Source of the DNA: Zobellia amurskyensis
GTDB taxonomy: Bacteria; Bacteroidota; Bacteroidia; Flavobacteriales; Flavobacteriaceae
Direction: 5' to 3'
NCBI RefSeq assembly: GCF_009725985.1
Contig: NZ_RCNR01000013.1
Coordinates: forward strand, 42,957-106,956
DNA length: 64,000 bases
Part shown: positions 8,064 through 18,168 of the stretch, piece after piece
How positions within the stretch are numbered: the stretch's first letter is position 1
How the letters are laid out: every line of letters begins with the position of its first letter
Position numbers and translations under genes: made by a program
Notes under the pieces: model-generated
What the model was told of the DNA's origin: nothing
The model's database searches: none
What the model saw: the letters and a program-made list of their open reading frames with translations, nothing else

Positions 8064-8537
8064 GTGATCAATTTCATTGGAACATACGATTGTAAGGCCG
8101 ATGCCAAAGGTAGGGTAATGATACCAGTTGCCCTAAAAAATCAGATGGCTCCTATTCTAAATCAGAGTTTTGTGATCAAAAGGTCTGTTTTTCAGCCTTG
8201 TTTGGAGCTGTATCCAATGGAGGAATGGAATCTTCTTATGGAGAAGATGAACAAGAAAAATCGTTTCAAGAAAAAGAACAATGACTTTATACGCCGCTTT
8301 TCTGCTGGGGTCAAAGTTATTGAGATTGATGGAACGGGTAGAATGTTGATACCAAAGAATTTGGTGGAGATAGCGAATATATCAAAAGAGGTGGTGTTGA
8401 GCTCGGCAATCAACATTATTGAGATTTGGGACAAGGAAAGTTACGAAAAAGTATTAGAAGAAACCGCAGAGGATTTTGCCGAATTGGCAGAAGAGGTGAT
8501 GGGGGATGACGGAGATGACGAAAGCTATGTATCATAA
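8064..8537 (+). CDS. mraZ: Transcriptional regulator MraZ
   Basis: The 157-residue protein has two AbrB-like MraZ domains: FIGTYDCKADAKGRVMIP at the N-terminus and a second DGTGRMLIPKNLVEIA. MraZ is a DNA-binding autorepressor of the division and cell wall cluster. The start is GTG at 8064, giving the family-typical beginning MINFIGTY. An acidic tail (EEVMGDDGDDESYVS) follows the second domain. The phased repeats at 7990-8019 are its probable operator. It overlaps rsmH. Confidence 0.96.
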   Translation: MINFIGTYDCKADAKGRVMIPVALKNQMAPILNQSFVIKRSVFQPCLELYPMEEWNLLMEKMNKKNRFKKKNNDFIRRFSAGVKVIEIDGTGRMLIPKNLVEIANISKEVVLSSAINIIEIWDKESYEKVLEETAEDFAELAEEVMGDDGDDESYVS

Positions 8538-9420
8538 TCCAGTTTTGTTAGAGGAGTCGGTAAACGGGCTCAATATAAAAGAAGACGGCGTGTATGTTGA
8601 TGTCACTTTTGGTGGCGGCGGACATTCTAAGCAAATATTGAAGCAATTGGGAAGTGACGGGAAACTGTTCGCTTTTGATCAAGATGAAGACGCGCTTGCA
8701 AATGCTTTGGGGGATCCCAGGTTTACACTGATTAATGAGAATTTTAGGTTCATTAGACAGTTTTTGAAGTTCTATGGCATTCGGAAAGTAGATGGGATTT
8801 TGGCGGATTTTGGTGTTTCGTCACATCAGTTCGATAAAGCGGAGCGAGGGTTTTCCACCCGTTTTGATGCTGATTTGGATATGCGTATGAGTAAGAGAAA
8901 TCTCTTATCTGCGTATGATGTGGTCAATACTTATGATTATGACGATTTAAGAAAAGTTCTTTTTCAGTATGGCGATTTGAGAAATGCGAATGCCATGGCA
9001 AAAACTATTTTGGCAAAGCGTGAAGAAGAGCCGATCAAGACTACTGAAAGATTAAAGGAGGTATTGCGGTCGTTTTTGCCCAATGCTAAAGAACATAAAA
9101 TATTGGCTCAGATTTATCAGGCCATTCGTATTGAGGTAAATCAAGAGATTGCGGTAATAGAGGAATTTTTATTGCAAACTCCAGAGTTGTTGGATGTAGG
9201 TGGGCGGTTGAGCATAATAAGCTATCACTCTTTGGAGGATCGCTTGGTAAAGCGCTTTATACGAGAAGGACAGTTTCAAGGTGAGGCGCCAAAGGATTTT
9301 TATGGAAATATAGATGTTCCGTTTAAGAAAGTAGGTCCATTGGTAGTTCCATTTAGGGAAGAAATTTCAAAAAATAATCGCGCTCGCAGTGCTAAATTAA
9401 GAATTGCGGAACGCATATAA
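8527..9420 (+). CDS. rsmH: 16S rRNA (cytosine1402-N4)-methyltransferase
   Basis: RsmH (MraW) methylates N4 of C1402 in the ribosomal P site using S-adenosylmethionine. The SAM site VDVTFGGGGHS and the motifs ADFGVSSHQFD, RGFSTRFDADLDMRM and SYHSLEDRLVK are present. I choose the ATG at 8527, giving the family start MYHNPVLLEESV; ATGs at 8506 and 8515 would add 7 or 4 residues not seen in relatives. With 8527 the gene overlaps the end of mraZ by 11 bases, so translational coupling is likely. Confidence 0.95.
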   Translation: MYHNPVLLEESVNGLNIKEDGVYVDVTFGGGGHSKQILKQLGSDGKLFAFDQDEDALANALGDPRFTLINENFRFIRQFLKFYGIRKVDGILADFGVSSHQFDKAERGFSTRFDADLDMRMSKRNLLSAYDVVNTYDYDDLRKVLFQYGDLRNANAMAKTILAKREEEPIKTTERLKEVLRSFLPNAKEHKILAQIYQAIRIEVNQEIAVIEEFLLQTPELLDVGGRLSIISYHSLEDRLVKRFIREGQFQGEAPKDFYGNIDVPFKKVGPLVVPFREEISKNNRARSAKLRIAERI

Positions 9421-9458
9421 AAAGTATAGTAAGAGAATTGAAAGGGGAGAAGAGAAAT

Positions 9459-9785
9459 ATGAAAAAAGGTTTGTTGAACATATTAAAAGGTAGGTTTTTA
9501 GTGAGTGATGATGCTCCTAAAAACTGGTTGTTCATCATTTTTACCTCTTTCTTGGCAACGGTTATGATCGGTAGTTCGCATAGTGCGGATAGAAAGGTAC
9601 ACCAAATAGCGGCTCTTAATGAAGAGGTGAAAGAACTTCGTAATGAATTTGTAGATGCGCGTTCAGATGTGCAACAGTTAAAGCTGGAGTCTACCGTAAT
9701 GAATATTGTTGCAGAAAAAGGGTTGTTTCCTTCGCAGGTGCCGCCTAAGCAAATAAAAGTTAAATCGAATAAGAAAGAAGAATAG
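9459..9785 (+). CDS. ftsL: FtsL-like septal ring protein
   Basis: A small bitopic protein of 108 residues: a basic N-terminus, one membrane segment (WLFIIFTSFLATVMIG), then a heptad-rich coiled coil (ADRKVHQIAALNEEVKELRN) and a lysine-rich end. Position between rsmH and ftsI is the normal place of ftsL. FtsL links FtsQ/FtsB to the FtsWI synthase at the septum. I use ATG 9459; an in-frame TTG lies at 9438. The stop codon overlaps the ftsI start by one base. Confidence 0.85.
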   Translation: MKKGLLNILKGRFLVSDDAPKNWLFIIFTSFLATVMIGSSHSADRKVHQIAALNEEVKELRNEFVDARSDVQQLKLESTVMNIVAEKGLFPSQVPPKQIKVKSNKKEE

Positions 9786-11791
9786 TGGCCGTAACCGAAA
9801 AAAGCATATTGACCCGGTTGTACGTTGTAACAGCGTTCATGTTCCTGTTCGCTATCGCGGTACTGTTTAAATTGGTGAATATCCAGTTTGTGCAGGGCGA
9901 TAAGTACAAGGCCTTGGCTATGGAGCGCACTGAGAAGATGTTCACTATAGCGCCTAATCGTGGTAATCTTTATTCAGATGATGGTAGTCTTTTGGCAACA
10001 TCGGTATCTCGCTATACAATTCGTTTTGATGCGGTTACGGTAAGTGATGAGAATTTTAGAGAGAATATTGTGCCTCTGTCCAATTCTTTGTCAAAAATGT
10101 TGGGAAAACCATCTTCTCATTATCAGAAATTGTTGCGGAAGGCTAAAGTGAATAAAAACAGATATGCGCTTATCGCAAGAAATCTGGATTATTCCGAATA
10201 TATAACGGTTAAGGATTTTCCGCTATTCAATAAAGGTCCGTACAAGGGTGGATTGATCATTGAGCAGAAGACCGTAAGGGAACATCCGTTGGGTAAAATT
10301 GCCGAACGTAGTGTAGGCTATGAAAATGTAGATGATGAAGGGTATTATTCTGGCGTGGGCCTGGAAAGGGCTTATGGGGAGTATTTAAGAGGAGTTCAAG
10401 GAAAAAGATTAAAGCAAAAGATTGCCAAAGGCCAGTGGAAGCCAATCGGGTGGGAGAATATCGTAGAGCCTAAAGATGGGTATGATTTGGTGTCTACCAT
10501 CGATATTAATATTCAAGATATCGCCCACCACGCTTTGCTGGGGCAATTAGAGCATTATAAGGCGGATCACGGTTGTGTTATTGTTATGGAAACCGAGACC
10601 GGAGAGGTGAAAGCCATATCAAACTTGGGTAGAACGGAGGCTGGTAAATACTATGAGCGTTTGAACTATGCTATTGGGGAATCTAGCGAGCCTGGGTCTA
10701 CATTTAAACTTATGTCATTGGTTGCGGCTCTTGAGGATAAAGTAATTGATACCAGTACGGTGATCGATACGGAAAAGGGAAGATGGAAGATTTATGATAG
10801 GATTGTAAAGGATTCTAAATGGGGTGGTTATGGAAAAATTTCTGCTGGTCATGCTTTTGAGGTTTCGTCCAACACGGCATTTGCAAAAATGATTCACAAT
10901 AATTACAAGAACGATCCTGAAAAGTACGTCAACCGTTTAATGCGTATGAACCTTAATAAAAAGCTTGATTTGCCTATAAAGGGCGAGGGAGAGCCTGTTA
11001 TCAGGTTTCCTGGAGATAAGGGTTGGTCCGGTATTTCTTTAGCATGGATGTCTCATGGGTATGAAGTTTCTATGACGCCTTTGCAAGTATTAACCTTTTA
11101 TAATGCTATAGCCAATGATGGTGAAATGGTAAAACCAAGGTTGATCAAAGAAGTAAAGGAGTGGGATCAAACGATTCAAAAGTTTGATAAAGAAGTTATT
11201 AATGAAGCGGTTTGTTCTAAAGAAACTGCGGCAAAGGTTCAAGAGTTGTTGAAAAATGTAGTGGAAAAGAAATACGGTACAGGTCATGGATTGTATTCCC
11301 CTAATTTTTCAATGGCAGGTAAAACGGGAACGGCACAAAAGAACTATGTATCTAAGGATCCGGATAAGCTGAAATATATATCCTCTTTCGCGGGATATTT
11401 TCCAGCGGAAAATCCAAAGTACTCTTGCATAGTAGTAATTCACGAGCCTGATAAGAGTGTGGGTTATTATGGTGCGGATGTGTCTGGGCCGGTATTTAAA
11501 TCAGTTGCTCAGAAGGTATACGCTACTTCGCCATTAGTGGATGAGGTAGATATGGAAAAGATGAAAGATCAACGATTGGATAAATCGTATCAAAGATATT
11601 ACGCCGAAGCACAAAAGAACTATAAGCAAGTGCCCAATGTAAAGGGTATGAGCGGTATGGATGCTATTTCAATTTTGGAAAACCTTGGGATAGAAGTAGA
11701 GGTAAGGGGTAATGGAAAAGTAAAAAGACAGTCTGTTTCACAGGGAACGAATATCAAGGATACCAAAAAAATTACGCTAGAGCTATCGTGA
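9785..11791 (+). CDS. ftsI: Septal peptidoglycan transpeptidase FtsI (PBP3) with C-terminal PASTA domain
   Basis: The 668-residue class B penicillin-binding protein has one N-terminal membrane segment, a pedestal domain and a transpeptidase domain with all three active-site motifs: STFK (Ser305-Lys308), SSN in VSSNTAFAK and KTGTA beginning at Lys513. A single PASTA domain closes the protein (from VPNVKGMSGMDAISIL). It cross-links septal peptidoglycan together with FtsW. The start is GTG at 9785, overlapping the ftsL stop by one base. The stop overlaps murE by four bases. Confidence 0.95.
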   Translation: MAVTEKSILTRLYVVTAFMFLFAIAVLFKLVNIQFVQGDKYKALAMERTEKMFTIAPNRGNLYSDDGSLLATSVSRYTIRFDAVTVSDENFRENIVPLSNSLSKMLGKPSSHYQKLLRKAKVNKNRYALIARNLDYSEYITVKDFPLFNKGPYKGGLIIEQKTVREHPLGKIAERSVGYENVDDEGYYSGVGLERAYGEYLRGVQGKRLKQKIAKGQWKPIGWENIVEPKDGYDLVSTIDINIQDIAHHALLGQLEHYKADHGCVIVMETETGEVKAISNLGRTEAGKYYERLNYAIGESSEPGSTFKLMSLVAALEDKVIDTSTVIDTEKGRWKIYDRIVKDSKWGGYGKISAGHAFEVSSNTAFAKMIHNNYKNDPEKYVNRLMRMNLNKKLDLPIKGEGEPVIRFPGDKGWSGISLAWMSHGYEVSMTPLQVLTFYNAIANDGEMVKPRLIKEVKEWDQTIQKFDKEVINEAVCSKETAAKVQELLKNVVEKKYGTGHGLYSPNFSMAGKTGTAQKNYVSKDPDKLKYISSFAGYFPAENPKYSCIVVIHEPDKSVGYYGADVSGPVFKSVAQKVYATSPLVDEVDMEKMKDQRLDKSYQRYYAEAQKNYKQVPNVKGMSGMDAISILENLGIEVEVRGNGKVKRQSVSQGTNIKDTKKITLELS

Positions 11792-13251
11792 AGTTGTTAA
11801 AAGACATATTGTTCGGGGCAAGCCTGACCGATGTAATCGGTTCTACCAATGTATTGGTGAATGCTATCTGTTTTGATTCTAGAAAGGTTAAAATGGACGA
11901 TGTTTTTGTGGCTATAAAGGGCACGGTAACGGATGGGCATTTGTACATAGCAAAGGCAATTGACCTTGGAGCAAAAGCTATTGTGTGTGAAACATTACCT
12001 GATCAAACAGTAGATGGTGTTACTTATGTAGAGGTGAAAGATGGTAACACGGCATTGGCTATGATGGCATCTAATTTTTATGGAAACCCGTCCAAGAATT
12101 TAAAATTGGTAGGTGTAACGGGTACAAATGGTAAAACTACTATTTCCAGTCTGTTGTACCAGTTGTTTAAAAAAGCAGGTTACAAGGTGGGTCTTTTATC
12201 AACCATCAAAATAATGGTGGATGAAGAAGTTTATGCCACAAGCCATACTACTCCTGATGCATTGACAATAAATGAGCACCTGTACCTAATGAACGAGGCT
12301 GGTGTGGAGTTTTGTTTTATGGAGGTGAGTTCACATGGTATCCATCAAAAAAGAACACAAGGATTGGTCTTTGAAGGGGCTATTTTTACGAATCTTTCCC
12401 ATGACCATTTAGATTATCATAAAACCTTTGCCGAATATAGGGATACTAAGAAAATTCTCTTTGATCAATTGCCGAAAAGTGCTTTTGCTATTTCCAATAT
12501 TGATGATAAGAACGGGGCTGTCATGCTTCAGAATACAAAAGCAAAGAAATATACCTACGCGCTAAGAACTTATGCGGATTATCGCGCGCAAGTATTGGAG
12601 AGCCAGTTTAATGGTACGCTCTTAAAAATAAACGAGCATGAATTATGGTCTAGATTAATAGGTCATTTTAATGCCTATAACATGTTGGCCATCTTCTCTA
12701 CCGCGGATTTATTGGGAATGGAAACATTGGAAACATTAAGGTTGCTAAGCGAGCTAGATAATGTAGACGGTCGTTTTCAATATTTTATATCGAGTAAAAA
12801 GATTACTGCCATAGTTGATTATGCCCATACGCCGGACGCGCTAAAAAATGTGTTGGAAACAATCAGCACTTTGAGAACTGGAAATGAAAACGTCATCACC
12901 GTTGTGGGGTGTGGTGGCGATAGAGACAGATCAAAGCGTCCGGTAATGGGTCATATTGCTTCGGCAATGAGCAACAAGGCAATTTTCACTTCGGACAACC
13001 CAAGGAGTGAATCGCCATCTTCCATAATTGAAGCTATGGAAGAAGGGGTGGAGCCACAGAATGTAAAGAAAATCCTCTCCATAGAAAATAGGGAGCAGGC
13101 TATAAAAACGGCATGCCAATTGGCTAATGCCGATGATATTATACTCATTGCGGGTAAAGGTCATGAGACCTATCAAGAAACCAACGGAAAACGTATTCAC
13201 TTTGATGATTTTGAAATGGTCAAAGACGTTCTCAAGAGCTTGGATAAATAA
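11788..13251 (+). CDS. murE: UDP-MurNAc-L-Ala-D-Glu:meso-diaminopimelate ligase
   Basis: The 487-residue Mur ligase has the ATP-binding loop GVTGTNGKTT, the central-domain motifs typical of MurE (HTTPDA, MEVSSHGIHQKR) and the amino-acid specificity motif DNPR (Asp403-Arg406). DNPR marks ligases adding meso-diaminopimelate rather than lysine, so the wall should be of the A1-gamma type. The start is GTG, coupled to ftsI by the GTGA overlap. A 37-base gap separates it from mraY. Confidence 0.96.
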   Translation: MKLLKDILFGASLTDVIGSTNVLVNAICFDSRKVKMDDVFVAIKGTVTDGHLYIAKAIDLGAKAIVCETLPDQTVDGVTYVEVKDGNTALAMMASNFYGNPSKNLKLVGVTGTNGKTTISSLLYQLFKKAGYKVGLLSTIKIMVDEEVYATSHTTPDALTINEHLYLMNEAGVEFCFMEVSSHGIHQKRTQGLVFEGAIFTNLSHDHLDYHKTFAEYRDTKKILFDQLPKSAFAISNIDDKNGAVMLQNTKAKKYTYALRTYADYRAQVLESQFNGTLLKINEHELWSRLIGHFNAYNMLAIFSTADLLGMETLETLRLLSELDNVDGRFQYFISSKKITAIVDYAHTPDALKNVLETISTLRTGNENVITVVGCGGDRDRSKRPVMGHIASAMSNKAIFTSDNPRSESPSSIIEAMEEGVEPQNVKKILSIENREQAIKTACQLANADDIILIAGKGHETYQETNGKRIHFDDFEMVKDVLKSLDK

Positions 13252-13288
13252 CGAAGACCAAATAAGTAAAAGACTAGAAGCTTAAAAG

Positions 13289-14509
13289 ATGCTATACTAC
13301 CTATTCGAATATTTAGAAAAACAATACCAGTTGCCAGGGGCGAGCTTGTTTCAGTTCACCACCTTTAGGGCGGCTATGGCTATTTTATTTTCGCTAATAA
13401 TCGCTACGGTATACGGGAAGCGTGTTATTCTTTTTCTTCAAAAGAAGCAAATAGGGGAGAGCGTTAGGGACCTTGGTCTTGATGGGCAAAAACAAAAGGC
13501 GGGAACTCCAACTATGGGAGGACTCATCATTATCATGTCCACTTTAATTCCGGTACTCCTGTTTGCCAAGCTGGATAATATATACATCATCTTATTGATT
13601 GTCACCACGCTTTGGATGGGTTTTATTGGCTTTGCCGATGATTATATTAAAGTGTTCAAAAAAGACAAAGACGGACTTAAAGGTAGGTTTAAGGTTTTGG
13701 GGCAAGTTGTATTGGGTCTTGGTGTTGGGGCAACGCTATATTTTCACCCTGGGGTAACCATGAGGGAGGATTCCAGTACAATGATTACGGAGCAACTTCA
13801 AGTACGTGATGTCATGGGGAAAGAAATTCAGTCTGTAAGGACTACGGTTCCTTTTTTCAAGAACAATGAGTTGGATTATAGCGATTTTATCGGCTGGGCC
13901 GGAGAAAGTGCAAGAGATTATGCTTGGTTAATATTCATTCCTATCGTCATACTAATTGTAACAGCGGTGTCCAATGGGGCCAATCTTACTGACGGTATTG
14001 ATGGGCTGGCAGCGGGTACATCGGCCATAATTGTGTTTACACTTGGCATATTTGCATGGGTGTCCGGTAACGTCATTTTTTCCAATTATCTAGATATTAT
14101 GTTTATACCCAATTCGGGAGAATTGGTGGTCTTTATAACCGCATTTGTGGGTGCACTGGTGGGGTTCCTTTGGTACAATGCCTTTCCTGCACAGGTGTTT
14201 ATGGGAGATACCGGTAGTTTAACTATAGGAGGAATCATTGCTGTAATTGCCATCATCATTAGAAAAGAATTACTGATTCCCATTTTATGCGGAATCTTCT
14301 TTGCCGAGTCTTTATCGGTTATGATACAGGTGGGTTATTTCAAGTATACCAAAAAGAAATTTGGAGAGGGAAGACGTGTTTTTCTAATGTCGCCCATCCA
14401 TCACCATTACCAAGTAAAAGGGTATCATGAAAGTAAGATTGTAACCCGCTTTTGGATTGTAGGTATTTTACTGGCCATTATTACCATCGTTACCCTGAAA
14501 GTAAGATAA
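13289..14509 (+). CDS. mraY: Phospho-MurNAc-pentapeptide translocase MraY
   Basis: The 406-residue polytopic membrane protein transfers phospho-MurNAc-pentapeptide to undecaprenyl phosphate to form lipid I. Diagnostic motifs are [34 protein letters not shown] and SPIHHHYQ. Length is above the 360 of E. coli because of an insertion around residues 155-200 between membrane segments, usual in Bacteroidota. murD follows after one base. Confidence 0.96.
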   Translation: MLYYLFEYLEKQYQLPGASLFQFTTFRAAMAILFSLIIATVYGKRVILFLQKKQIGESVRDLGLDGQKQKAGTPTMGGLIIIMSTLIPVLLFAKLDNIYIILLIVTTLWMGFIGFADDYIKVFKKDKDGLKGRFKVLGQVVLGLGVGATLYFHPGVTMREDSSTMITEQLQVRDVMGKEIQSVRTTVPFFKNNELDYSDFIGWAGESARDYAWLIFIPIVILIVTAVSNGANLTDGIDGLAAGTSAIIVFTLGIFAWVSGNVIFSNYLDIMFIPNSGELVVFITAFVGALVGFLWYNAFPAQVFMGDTGSLTIGGIIAVIAIIIRKELLIPILCGIFFAESLSVMIQVGYFKYTKKKFGEGRRVFLMSPIHHHYQVKGYHESKIVTRFWIVGILLAIITIVTLKVR

Positions 14510-14510
14510 G

Positions 14511-15845
14511 ATGAAAAGGTTGGTGATTTTAGGAGGAGGCGAAAGTGGAGTAGGTACCGCCATCTTAGGGAAAAAACAAGGATACGAAGTTTTTGTATCC
14601 GATAAAGGAAAAATTAAAGAGAAATATAGAAACGTTCTTGAACATTTTGATATTGATTGGGAAGCTGAAAGGCACACCGAAGCAAAAATTCTAAATGCCG
14701 ATTTGGTAATGAAGAGCCCGGGTATACCGGATATGGTTCCATTGGTAAAAGCATTACGGGAAAAAGGTATTCCGGTTATTTCAGAGATTGAGTTTGCATC
14801 AAAATATACAGATGCCACTTTAATCGGAATTACCGGCAGCAACGGTAAGACCACCACAACTATGTTAACGAATCACCTTTTAAAGGAAGGTGGGGCAAAT
14901 GTAGGTATGGCAGGTAATATTGGTGACAGTTATGCCAAAATGGTAGCGGAGAACAATTTTGATTTTTATGTTCTTGAAATCAGTAGTTTTCAGTTGGATG
15001 GTATAGTGGGTTTTAAGCCGCATATCGCCATTCTAACGAACATTACTCCGGACCATTTAGATCGATACGATTATAAATTTGAAAATTATGTCGCTTCAAA
15101 ATTCCGCATAGCGCAGAACCAGACCGAAGACGATTTTTTAATATACGACGCAGACGATCCTGTGATCGTTGAGTGGCTTGAAAAGCACCCCGTTAAATCA
15201 AAACTGCTCCCTTTTTCCATTGCGCGAGAACTGGACGAAGGAGCTTATTTAAAGAACAACAACATAATACTGAACTCAACTAACGAGACACTGAAAATGA
15301 CAAAAGAGACATTAGCACTAGAAGGAAAACACAACTTAAAAAACAGTATGGCGGCAATGACTGCGGCAAAATTAGTAGGTATACGAAAAGCATCGATCCG
15401 TGAGAGTATCGCTAATTTTCAAGGAGCGCCCCATCGTCTTGAAAACGTATTGAAAATACACCATGTACAATACATAAACGATTCTAAGGCAACGAACGTA
15501 AACTCTGTGTTCTATGCATTAGATAGCGTTAAAACACCTATTGTGTGGATTGTTGGTGGACAGGACAAAGGCAACGATTACAAAGAATTAATGCCATTGG
15601 TACGTGAAAAAGTAAAAGCTATAGTATGTCTAGGTTTGGATAATGAGAAAATTAAAGACGCCTTTGGTAACGTTGTGGACCTTATGGTAGAAACTTTTGC
15701 CATGGAAGAAGCAGTGAAGGTTGCTTACAAAATAGCAGAACGTGGAGATACGGTATTGTTGTCTCCTGCCTGTGCCAGTTTTGATTTGTTTCAAAACTAT
15801 GAAGACCGTGGAGATCAGTTTAAAGCAGCGGTAAAAACATTATAA
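14511..15845 (+). CDS. murD: UDP-MurNAc-L-alanine:D-glutamate ligase MurD
   Basis: The 444-residue Mur ligase has an N-terminal Rossmann-like UDP-binding domain (LVILGGGESGVG), the P-loop ITGSNGKTTTT, the central motif NITPDHLDRYD and a C-terminal domain with NDSKATNVNS and LLSPACASFDLF. It adds D-glutamate to UDP-MurNAc-L-Ala in the cytoplasm. Spacing to mraY is one base and to ftsW thirteen, so it sits inside the dcw transcript. Confidence 0.96.
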   Translation: MKRLVILGGGESGVGTAILGKKQGYEVFVSDKGKIKEKYRNVLEHFDIDWEAERHTEAKILNADLVMKSPGIPDMVPLVKALREKGIPVISEIEFASKYTDATLIGITGSNGKTTTTMLTNHLLKEGGANVGMAGNIGDSYAKMVAENNFDFYVLEISSFQLDGIVGFKPHIAILTNITPDHLDRYDYKFENYVASKFRIAQNQTEDDFLIYDADDPVIVEWLEKHPVKSKLLPFSIARELDEGAYLKNNNIILNSTNETLKMTKETLALEGKHNLKNSMAAMTAAKLVGIRKASIRESIANFQGAPHRLENVLKIHHVQYINDSKATNVNSVFYALDSVKTPIVWIVGGQDKGNDYKELMPLVREKVKAIVCLGLDNEKIKDAFGNVVDLMVETFAMEEAVKVAYKIAERGDTVLLSPACASFDLFQNYEDRGDQFKAAVKTL

Positions 15846-15858
15846 ATACGAGTAATAA

Positions 15859-17058
15859 GTGAACGCATTTTTTCAAAAAATAAAAGGAGATAAAGCTATT
15901 TGGGCCGTTGCGGCCCTTTTGGGCTTGTTTTCGTTTTTGCCAGTATATAGTGCCAGTAGTAACTTGGTCTATGTAGTGGGGAACGGAACTACTTTTGGGT
16001 ATTTGGTAAAACATGCATTGCTATTGTCTTTGGGTTTTGGTATTATATTTGGAATACACCGTATTCCTTCACATTTCTTTAAGGGTCTATCACTTATTGC
16101 AATGCCTATAGTGTTGGTTTTGTTAGTTTTTACCCTAGCTCAGGGTACAACTATAGATGGTGCCAATGCTAGTAGGTGGATCAGTGTGCCGCTAGTTGGT
16201 ATCTCGTTTCAAACATCCAACCTGGCTGCTGTTGTGCTAATGATATATGTGGCAAGGTATCTCAGTAAGATTCGTCTTAAAGAAGTGAAATTTAAGGAGA
16301 GTATTTTGCCATTGTGGATTCCCGTTTTTCTAACGGTAGCCCTCATTTTACCGGCAAACTTTTCTACCGCGGCCATTATATTTTCCATGGTACTTTTGTT
16401 ATGCTTTTTAGGAGGTTATCCACTTAAGTATTTAATGGGGATAATAGGTGCAAGTGTGTTGAGTCTTGCATTTTTTATACTAACGGCCAAGGCTATTCCG
16501 GGGTTGTTTCCCAATCGTGTAGATACGTGGATAAGTAGGGTAGAGAATTTTGCCGATTCAGAAGATACTGAAGCAGATTATCAAATCGAACGTGCAAAGA
16601 TTGCTATTGCTACAGGTGGTATTGTAGGTAAAGGAGCTGGGAAAAGTATTCAAAAGAACTTTTTGCCGCAGAGTTCATCAGATTTTATATATGCCATAAT
16701 CGTAGAAGAATATGGTCTGGTGGGTGGTTTTGCACTCATGTTCTTTTACATGTTTTTGTTGTTTAGAATTGTAGTGGTGGCCAATGGTAGTAGTTCAATA
16801 TTTGGAAAACTTGTAGCCCTCGGGGTGGGGCTTCCTATCGTTTTTCAGGCTTTGATCAATATGGCCGTAGCGGTAGAGCTTTTTCCCGTTACAGGACAGA
16901 CCCTACCGTTGATAAGTAGTGGGGGTACTAGTAGTTGGATGACCTGTTTGGCTATTGGTATTATTTTGAGTGTGAGTAATAAAAATTCAAATGCGGAAAA
17001 ACCTTCCGCAGATATAGATGAAACGAATCCTTTAGAAGTACTAAGTGGGCAATTATAA
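15859..17058 (+). CDS. ftsW: Septal peptidoglycan glycosyltransferase FtsW (SEDS)
   Basis: The 399-residue protein has about ten membrane segments and SEDS signatures: the [12 protein letters not shown] region and the late loop ...[18 protein letters not shown]. FtsW polymerises lipid II at the septum with FtsI. The start is GTG at 15859. The gene overlaps murG by 14 bases, a strong coupling of a membrane polymerase with the enzyme that makes its substrate. Confidence 0.95.
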   Translation: MNAFFQKIKGDKAIWAVAALLGLFSFLPVYSASSNLVYVVGNGTTFGYLVKHALLLSLGFGIIFGIHRIPSHFFKGLSLIAMPIVLVLLVFTLAQGTTIDGANASRWISVPLVGISFQTSNLAAVVLMIYVARYLSKIRLKEVKFKESILPLWIPVFLTVALILPANFSTAAIIFSMVLLLCFLGGYPLKYLMGIIGASVLSLAFFILTAKAIPGLFPNRVDTWISRVENFADSEDTEADYQIERAKIAIATGGIVGKGAGKSIQKNFLPQSSSDFIYAIIVEEYGLVGGFALMFFYMFLLFRIVVVANGSSSIFGKLVALGVGLPIVFQALINMAVAVELFPVTGQTLPLISSGGTSSWMTCLAIGIILSVSNKNSNAEKPSADIDETNPLEVLSGQL

Positions 17059-18148
17059 ATTCATACTATCCGGTGGTGGAACAGGTGGGCACATTTACCC
17101 AGCAATCGCCATTGCGAACGAATTAAAGAGGAGGCATCCGGACGCGCAATTTTTATTTGTGGGCGCTAAGGACCGAATGGAGATGGAAAAAGTGCCTCAA
17201 GCTGGTTACGAAATTGAAGGGTTATGGATTAGTGGGTTACAACGGAAACTGACCCTTAAAAATTTAATGTTTCCATTTAAAGTGATAAGTAGTTTGATGA
17301 AATCCGGTAAGATAGTACGAAGGTTCAAGCCCGATGCCGTTATTGGCACAGGAGGCTTTGCTAGTGGTCCTATGTTGCGTGTGGCTTCTGGAAAAGGTGT
17401 GCCATGTGTATTGCAGGAGCAAAATTCGTACGCGGGTATAACCAATAAACTATTGAAAGATAAAGTGGCTAAAATTTGTGTGGCCTATGATGAAATGGAT
17501 CGGTTTTTTCCGAAACATAAAATTGTAAAGACAGGAAATCCCGTTCGTGGAGATTTAGTTGAAATGACAGCCGATAAGAATGAAGCGTTGGATTTCTTTG
17601 GATTAAAAACAGGAGTGCCTACACTATTGGTTTTAGGAGGGAGTCTTGGGGCAAGAAGAATCAACCAATTGATAGCTGATAACCTTGATTTTTTTCAAAA
17701 AACAGGCGTACAGCTTATCTGGCAGTGTGGTAAACTGTATATAGATGAGTATGCTAAGTATAATTCGGATACGGTTAAGGTGCTTGATTTTATGAACCGG
17801 ATGGATTATGCCTATGCGGCATCCGATACGATTATATCACGTGCCGGTGCAGGTTCGGTTTCGGAACTGTGTATTGTGGGGAAACCGGTAATATTTGTTC
17901 CTTCTCCCAATGTGGCAGAGGATCATCAAACAAAAAATGCTCGTGCTCTGGCTAATGAGGATGCAGCAATATTATTGAAAGAAAGTGAGTTGGATGCGAA
18001 GTTTGAAAAAGTGTTTACAGATCTTTTTCAAGATAAGGAAATGCAAAAGAGCCTAGCTGAAAATATAAAAAAGTTGGCGTTACCTAATGCAACAAAAGAT
18101 ATCGTGGACGAAATAGAAAAACTAATTGGGAATGCCACCAGTAAATAA
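17045..18148 (+). CDS. murG: UDP-GlcNAc:lipid I GlcNAc transferase MurG
   Basis: The 367-residue GT28 glycosyltransferase converts lipid I to lipid II at the inner face of the membrane. The N-terminal glycine-rich loop [12 protein letters not shown], the second domain [13 protein letters not shown] and the nucleotide-sugar site [17 protein letters not shown] are intact. The GTG start at 17045 lies inside ftsW and yields the standard [16 protein letters not shown] beginning. Confidence 0.96.
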   Translation: MGNYKFILSGGGTGGHIYPAIAIANELKRRHPDAQFLFVGAKDRMEMEKVPQAGYEIEGLWISGLQRKLTLKNLMFPFKVISSLMKSGKIVRRFKPDAVIGTGGFASGPMLRVASGKGVPCVLQEQNSYAGITNKLLKDKVAKICVAYDEMDRFFPKHKIVKTGNPVRGDLVEMTADKNEALDFFGLKTGVPTLLVLGGSLGARRINQLIADNLDFFQKTGVQLIWQCGKLYIDEYAKYNSDTVKVLDFMNRMDYAYAASDTIISRAGAGSVSELCIVGKPVIFVPSPNVAEDHQTKNARALANEDAAILLKESELDAKFEKVFTDLFQDKEMQKSLAENIKKLALPNATKDIVDEIEKLIGNATSK

Positions 18149-18168
18149 AGGCATGAGAATTGAAAGAA

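Noticed and set aside
14468..14857. Opposite-strand open frame of 129 codons at the mraY-murD junction
   Set aside because: It is antisense to the conserved start of murD, including its nucleotide-binding loop.
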